This document shows positions 60,333-64,000 of a stretch of 64,000 nt of DNA, piece by piece. The position numbers were made by a program, and so were the translations under genes. Position 1 is the first letter of the stretch. Each line of letters opens with the position of its first letter. A model generated the notes under the pieces. It had not been told where the DNA came from. It worked only from the letters and a program-made list of their open reading frames with translations, and did no database searches. The DNA comes from a virus, in the IMG/VR virus record IMGVR_UViG_3300025701_000006, positions 1 to 64,000 of that record; one strand, written 5' to 3'.

Positions 60333-60493
60333 CCCCCGGAACACCCGCATTTCTTTTTCTTTCTTGGGGTACCAGGAGATTTACTAGAACATCCGCAACT
60401 AGAAGCTTTCTTTTTCTTGCCTGCATAATAGTGTTTAGTGTTTTGGCCTTGGCCATCCCCATACACCATTTGCTGTGCTAGTCCTTGTTCCAT
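60320..60493 (-). CDS. 57-aa Cys/Lys-rich protein
   Basis: The frame runs from ATG (AAAGGA upstream) to TAA. The product has a short start (MEQGLAQQMVYGDG), then two KKKK-type runs each followed by Cys-Gly-Cys (SSCGCSS and KKCGCSGGC). Paired CGC motifs suggest metal binding or disulfide formation. No family is recognised. Confidence 0.6.
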   Translation of the reverse strand: MEQGLAQQMVYGDGQGQNTKHYYAGKKKKASSCGCSSKSPGTPRKKKKCGCSGGCAK

Positions 60494-60495
60494 TA

Positions 60496-60927
60496 CTATT
60501 GTCCTTTAAGATATGTAGCTAAACCTGCATCTACTGGTTTACTTGGCTGTGAAGCCCTATCTATTAAAATTCTTTCTAAATTATCGGCTGTATTACGTTC
60601 AGGTGCAGGTATTTTATACACTTCTTCACCTTTTCCCCAAAAAGGGCTTTTACCTTGAGCTATGCGCTCTCTAGCGTGCAGTATAGCTTTTTTTACTATA
60701 GTGTTTGATGGATCATTACCACTTCGTAAATAATCTAATTCTACTCTAGTTAGCGTAGGTACTACTGAAGGTATTTCCACTTCTCCTGAGCCAAGATCTA
60801 CACCCACAGAAAATTCTGTCATGTCTCTATTGGTTCCGTCTAAAGTCTTAAAGGCCCCAAAAAACCCTGTAGACTTAGAAGTACCATTTTTTCTTAAGCT
60901 ATTGTCTTTAGCTTTAGATTGTTCCAT
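60496..60927 (-). CDS. Hypothetical virion-region protein (143 aa)
   Basis: It contains GFFGAFKTLDG, FSVGVDLGSGEVEIPSVVPT, LDYLRSGNDPS and ARERIAQGKSPF, a motif order I recall from uncharacterised proteins in several podovirus structural regions. No enzyme motif is seen. It shares its first residues (MEQ) and a possible coupling point with the neighbouring small genes. Confidence 0.6.
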   Translation of the reverse strand: MEQSKAKDNSLRKNGTSKSTGFFGAFKTLDGTNRDMTEFSVGVDLGSGEVEIPSVVPTLTRVELDYLRSGNDPSNTIVKKAILHARERIAQGKSPFWGKGEEVYKIPAPERNTADNLERILIDRASQPSKPVDAGLATYLKGQ

Positions 60928-60929
60928 TA

Positions 60930-61058
60930 CTAGTAACCACCGCCACTAGGAGAAGTCTTAGCTACTTCTTTTTTAGCCATAGGTTTCTTATCCTTAGCTA
61001 GGCATCTACCTTTTTGGATACACGCTTTAACAGTTTTACAGCCTTTACATGGAGTCAT
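60930..61058 (-). CDS. 42-aa Cys-rich basic peptide
   Basis: From ATG to TAG the product begins MTPCKGCKTVKACIQKGRC, four cysteines in a C-x2-C-x5-C-x5-C pattern that could form a small zinc knuckle. A Lys-rich part and a Gly-rich end follow. It fills the gap between the LysM gene and the 143-aa gene. Confidence 0.6.
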   Translation of the reverse strand: MTPCKGCKTVKACIQKGRCLAKDKKPMAKKEVAKTSPSGGGY

Positions 61059-61085
61059 TTTACTTTCCTATATTTAAAGTTATTG

Positions 61086-61814
61086 TTAACGGCCTTTACG
61101 CATTAAAGGGCCATATCTATCTACAGGTTTTTTAGTCTTAGGTACTTCACTAATACTTTCTGCTAATCCCGGCTCACTAGGTAAATCAGTAATTGTGACT
61201 CTTCCTGAAGGGACTCTACTTTTGGTTATATCTTCTGTAGTCGGTTTAGGTGCTTTTGCTTTTTTACTTACATCAGGCCCTTTTACATTTTTATCTGTAT
61301 TTTTATTAACCGCTCTAGAAGCTTTCTTATCATTAGTATCAAACTCTCCTGAAGAAAGCTCTTTTTTACTGATACTTTTATAAGGATTTTTATTGTTTCC
61401 TTTACCGATAGAGATCTTCTGTCCTGCTTTAATATCATTGGAGTTGCTGATACCTGTATTCATTTCCATTATCGTATTAACAGATGTACCAAAACGTTTA
61501 GCAACTTCAGATAATGTATCGCCACTTTTTATGGTATATGGTTTAGTAGAACTAGGTTTTTTAGCTGCAGGCTCTTTTTTCTTTTTCTTAGGCATCATTC
61601 TACGAGGAGTAGAGTTAGGGTTTCTAGCAGCTACTACTCTTTTTTCTTTCTTCTTTTCTTCTTTTTCAGGGGCTGATAGGTTAAGCACAGCACCTATACG
61701 TATTTTATCAGGGTTAGTGATACTAGGGTTCATAGAAAGCAAAGCTTTTAAACTAAGACCTTTTCTTTTAGCAATTTGCGACAATGTGTCGCCTTTTTTG
61801 ATTGTATAACGCAT
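61086..61814 (-). CDS. Double LysM-domain protein (242 aa)
   Basis: Two LysM modules are plain: YTIKKGDTLSQIAKRKGLS at the N-terminus and YTIKSGDTLSEVAKRFGTS around residue 92. Each has the Y-x-I-K-x-G-D-T-L start and an IRIGAVLNL/IKAGQKISI end. LysM binds peptidoglycan or chitin-like glycans. There is no signal peptide or catalytic domain. In a phage structural operon it is probably a virion component that attaches to the cell wall during entry, or a lysis accessory. Confidence 0.85.
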   Translation of the reverse strand: MRYTIKKGDTLSQIAKRKGLSLKALLSMNPSITNPDKIRIGAVLNLSAPEKEEKKKEKRVVAARNPNSTPRRMMPKKKKKEPAAKKPSSTKPYTIKSGDTLSEVAKRFGTSVNTIMEMNTGISNSNDIKAGQKISIGKGNNKNPYKSISKKELSSGEFDTNDKKASRAVNKNTDKNVKGPDVSKKAKAPKPTTEDITKSRVPSGRVTITDLPSEPGLAESISEVPKTKKPVDRYGPLMRKGR

Positions 61815-61834
61815 TTTAATACCTTAAATATTAG

Positions 61835-62080
61835 TTAGGATTCTCTAGTTACTTTTGCTTTCTTAGTGTTACTTACAAACTGTTCTTTGCCGCCTTTAGC
61901 ACCAGCTTTTTTCTTTTTAGCTGTAGCAGCTCTTTCAGACTTGCTGAGGCTCTCTGCTTTCTTTCTAGGTAAGCATCTATCAGGGTTCTTCTTGTTTTTA
62001 GATGTACCACAAGCTCCTGCAATGTTTCCACTGGAGTTAATGCGTACCCAATCTTCAGACAACCATGCAGCTAGGCTCAT
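61835..62080 (-). CDS. 81-aa basic protein, DUF5872-like
   Basis: The pattern W-x4-W-V-R-x-N-S-x-G-x-I-x-G-x-C-G followed by DRCLPRKKA and a Lys-rich tail matches a short family seen in marine phages and some bacteria (a W..EKWVD-type domain with two Cys). The role is unknown. It overlaps the previous gene by 4 bases. Confidence 0.6.
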   Translation of the reverse strand: MSLAAWLSEDWVRINSSGNIAGACGTSKNKKNPDRCLPRKKAESLSKSERAATAKKKKAGAKGGKEQFVSNTKKAKVTRES

Positions 62081-62262
62081 TTTGTTTTCTTCCCTTTACT
62101 GCCTTTGGCGTAGTTTGGATCTTTACAATACTTAGAAGCCGCTAGGTTTGCATACGCACTAGGGTACTTATCAAAAGTACGCTTAGCCCAAGATATACCA
62201 GCAGCACAAATCTTGTTGCTTTTTTCTTTTTTGCCAATAGTTTCTGCTAGACCTTTAGCCAT
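62077..62262 (-). CDS. 61-aa basic protein
   Basis: The product begins MAKGLAETIG and contains ICAAGISWAKRTFDKYPSAYAN, a motif recurring in small basic phage proteins that follow the portal gene. The ATG at 62262 overlaps the previous stop (TAATG); an ATG two codons earlier (62268) is possible. No function is known. Confidence 0.6.
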   Translation of the reverse strand: MAKGLAETIGKKEKSNKICAAGISWAKRTFDKYPSAYANLAASKYCKDPNYAKGSKGKKTK

Positions 62263-62528
62263 TACCATTTCGCCTTGTCAGCCCAGTACGCTGCAGACAT
62301 CTTGCCTTTCGCAATATTCTTAGCGTGGCGTGCTTTAAAAGATTTTCTACGTTTACGTGCAGCCTCTGACTCGCCATCTTTTTTAGGTGAGCCACTAACA
62401 CCTTGTTGTCCAAAACGTATAGTTTTTTTCTTGCCGCCTTCACACGCTTTAACTACGTGTGATTTAGTCTTATGGCTAGGTGTACGTTTTGGTGAGTTAC
62501 ACGCTAGTTCTTCAGCTAGTCCAGACAT
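62262..62528 (-). CDS. 88-aa basic protein
   Basis: The motif order RTPSHKTKSHVVKAC, IRFGQQGV, KRRKSFKARHAKN and KGKMSAAYWADKAKW is one I know from small proteins of marine podoviruses and cyanophages. It is rich in Lys/Arg with no enzyme site. A nucleic-acid-binding or virion DNA-associated role is possible. AGGAG precedes the ATG. Confidence 0.65.
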   Translation of the reverse strand: MSGLAEELACNSPKRTPSHKTKSHVVKACEGGKKKTIRFGQQGVSGSPKKDGESEAARKRRKSFKARHAKNIAKGKMSAAYWADKAKW

Positions 62529-62537
62529 ACCTACTCC

Positions 62538-62711
62538 TTATTTCATTTTTGCTTTACCTACGTTTAACGCAAGTAAATCAACAATTTTGTAAAGTTTAGC
62601 TACAACTTTGTCATCTTTTGGTGTATCTGTAAGAGAAGCAATTGTAGAAGCAATAGCCACTGCTAAAGTGACATAATTTACCCAGTCCAGTACTGTACTA
62701 ATAATATCCAT
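62538..62711 (-). CDS. 57-aa small membrane protein (holin-like candidate)
   Basis: The frame runs from ATG to TAA with one hydrophobic helix (WVNYVTLAVAIASTIASL), then TPKDDKVVAKLYKIVDLLALNVGKAK. The TPKDD and ALNVGKAK segments are shared, as I recall, with small membrane proteins in other podovirus structural regions, sometimes labelled holin-like. No strong Shine-Dalgarno is seen. Confidence 0.6.
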   Translation of the reverse strand: MDIISTVLDWVNYVTLAVAIASTIASLTDTPKDDKVVAKLYKIVDLLALNVGKAKMK

Positions 62712-62720
62712 AACTAGGTG

Positions 62721-62993
62721 CTACATCATAGATTGCGCTAAGCCTTGAGGGGCTTGCTGCATAGGTTGTGCTGCTTGTTGTTGACCTTGAGCTGCTAGTT
62801 GTTGCTCTAGCATATCAATAGCCGCCATAATAAGTTCAGGGGGTATGCCTTGCTGGATTAGCTCTTCTGGGTCAACTCCTTGCATAAGCATTGCAATAAT
62901 CTGTTCGATCATAGCCATCTGTTCTTGACCACCACCTTGTGGGGCCATTTGTTGTGCAGGAGCACCTGCCATTTGTTGTGCTAAGCCTTCCAT
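62721..62993 (-). CDS. Gln-rich small protein (90 aa)
   Basis: Composition is dominated by Gln, Ala, Met and Pro, with a central GVDPEELIQQGIPPELI segment often seen in low-complexity phage proteins next to the portal. The start overlaps the upstream stop. Probably a minor structural or assembly protein. Confidence 0.55.
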   Translation of the reverse strand: MEGLAQQMAGAPAQQMAPQGGGQEQMAMIEQIIAMLMQGVDPEELIQQGIPPELIMAAIDMLEQQLAAQGQQQAAQPMQQAPQGLAQSMM

Positions 62994-63466
62994 TATTTGT
63001 ATCCTTGTAGAGTTCTGTCCGCTTCTTGAGCTGCCTTGTTTACTTTATCTTGTTCTGCTAAGAGCTCTCTTTCAGCAAATGCAGATAGTTTCGGTGTTTC
63101 TTTTGAAGGGGCAAACAGGTTACCTACAAGCCCTTTTACTTTATCGTAAATACCAGGGCCAGTATTTTGATTCTTCAAAGATTGTGAGTAGTTTGCAGCA
63201 GCCATGTCTGCATCCGTAGCCCCGCCGTCAGCCATATACCTAGTTTCCTGCAAGAACTCAGCACTATCAATTCCTGTGTAAGGGCTGTAAGGAGTTCTAG
63301 CCCTATCACGAAGTAAACTGTCAATAACAGCTTGATTGCGCGCTCTTTCTTCTAAAGCAGCTGCGTTAGTTAAAGCTGCTATAGTATCATCTGCCTGCCG
63401 GGCTCGAAAAGCTTTTAGCTCTTCTTTATCCATAGCATTCTGCTTAGAACGTTCAATATAACTCAT
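62993..63466 (-). CDS. Hypothetical structural protein (157 aa)
   Basis: Mostly charged helix at both ends (AFRARQADDTIAALTNAAALEERARNQ; ERELLAEQDKVNKAAQEADR) with a Gly/Ala-rich middle. It overlaps the portal stop by one base. There is no recognised domain. The location suggests a head-tail connector or virion component. Confidence 0.55.
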   Translation of the reverse strand: MSYIERSKQNAMDKEELKAFRARQADDTIAALTNAAALEERARNQAVIDSLLRDRARTPYSPYTGIDSAEFLQETRYMADGGATDADMAAANYSQSLKNQNTGPGIYDKVKGLVGNLFAPSKETPKLSAFAERELLAEQDKVNKAAQEADRTLQGYK

Positions 63467-64000
63467 TACATAACTCCAATATTTTTATCGCCAGCTAGTC
63501 GCTGAGCCATCATTTGTTCAAGGTTAGCACGATGCTTAGCCATTTCTGCTTCCATCTTTTGTGCATGCTTAAGGTCTTCAATCTCTACTTTTTCTAGATG
63601 TGAAAATCCTTCGTCTTCTTTAATAAACCTAAGGTCAGTCATATCAGCTTCACTAGTTAGCTTACGTGCTTTAGCTGCTTCTACTGCTGCTTTGTTACGT
63701 TTAAGCTCTGCATCAATAGTATTCTCTTGAGCACGGGCATTCTTATCAGCAATGTCAGCTTTAAGTTTTTCGTTCTCTAGCACTAAACGCTCTAGTTCTA
63801 GCTGCTTAAGCTGTTCTTGTACAGGATCTTGCGGTGCCTGGTAATCACGAATACGCTTAGCTTGATCCGGCATACGCATAAGTTCCATAATATCTGCCAT
63901 AAGAGTACGACGAATTACAGGATCTTCATTAGGACCTAAGGTCTGTAACAAAAACGATAACTCTTGCGACTTAGCCGCATTGTCTTCTGCAGTAGAAATA
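63466..64000 (-). CDS. Portal protein, C-terminal part (truncated by window edge)
   Basis: The frame is open to the right edge (reading ISTAEDNAAKSQELSFLLQ before GPNEDPVIRRTL), so the start lies outside the window. The visible ~177 residues are a RMPDQAKRIRDY-type segment followed by a long coiled coil (LKQLELERLVLENEKLKADI), as at the C-terminal barrel end of podovirus portals. The call rests on this pattern and on the order portal-scaffold-coat. N4 has gp59 in this place. Confidence 0.65.
   Translation of the reverse strand, partial: ISTAEDNAAKSQELSFLLQTLGPNEDPVIRRTLMADIMELMRMPDQAKRIRDYQAPQDPVQEQLKQLELERLVLENEKLKADIADKNARAQENTIDAELKRNKAAVEAAKARKLTSEADMTDLRFIKEDEGFSHLEKVEIEDLKHAQKMEAEMAKHRANLEQMMAQRLAGDKNIGVM

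Noticed and set aside
1-64000. Prophage or plasmid origin
   Set aside because: No integrase, repressor, attachment site, partition or plasmid replication gene was seen; gene content and order fit a lytic N4-like phage.

Overview
The window is a large piece of a lytic tailed-phage genome. It looks like an N4-type podovirus (Schitoviridae) of a marine gammaproteobacterium. The strongest evidence is the giant minus-strand gene at 30266-38554. Near its C-terminus it carries the catalytic motifs of the N4 virion RNA polymerase: an R-x3-K-x7-Y motif B, plus motif A and motif C aspartates at N4-like distances. Supporting evidence is an N4 gp56-type coat protein, a MoxR ATPase/VWA pair, a rIIA-like ATPase, and the layout of early/middle genes on the plus strand converging on late genes on the minus strand. 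The marine lifestyle is inferred from thyX, phoH, thioredoxin, nrdAB, a ClpP-like protease and a MazG-like protein. No integrase, lysogeny repressor, transposon or CRISPR array was seen. The host genus cannot be read from the sequence.

Plus strand, 1-26057. Positions 1-1472 hold a string of very small genes, several encoding single-helix membrane peptides. Next come the metallopeptidase-VWA/MoxR pair, thyX and phoH, ending in a terminator. A Myb-like gene, two tRNA genes (Ile-CAU and Arg-UCU) and small genes lead to a SleB-type cell-wall hydrolase and a thioredoxin. The replication block runs from 8096 to 20744: a helicase/primase-like protein, rIIA-like, a small rIIB-like candidate, a PD-(D/E)XK nuclease, a Myb-like protein, a Sak4-like ATPase, an ssDNA-binding protein, a metallophosphoesterase, a UvrD-type helicase, and a family A DNA polymerase whose exonuclease and polymerase domains lie in separate overlapping genes. 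The nucleotide block follows: RusA, nrdA, nrdB, a terminator, ClpP-like, MazG-like and membrane proteins.

The most unusual element lies between the DNA polymerase and RusA genes (20758-20958). It is three tandem copies of a roughly 60-nt unit. In each, a hairpin with a conserved GGGTGCT loop changes its stem sequence while keeping its pairing. A short upstream segment complementary to the loop also changes in step with it. This is the signature of a conserved pseudoknotted RNA. It ends just before the Shine-Dalgarno of rusA, whose only plausible start codon is ATT. I know of no described RNA family that it matches.

Minus strand, 26028-64000, read right to left. The block begins with the portal C-terminus (cut by the window edge), then small Lys/Cys-rich proteins, a LysM protein, scaffold, coat protein, and a large fibre/adhesion module (a 1917-aa fibre, a glycosyltransferase, an Ig-like repeat protein, an assembly chaperone). 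Virion proteins placed like N4 gp55-gp51 follow, then the virion RNA polymerase, and finally a separate 1412-aa protein with an HETVH metallopeptidase motif. That last gene begins at the polymerase stop codon. Sigma70-like promoters and strong hairpin terminators punctuate the late block. The natural reading is that the RNA polymerase and its neighbours are packaged and injected, the plus-strand genes take over nucleotide supply and replication, and the minus-strand genes build the virion.
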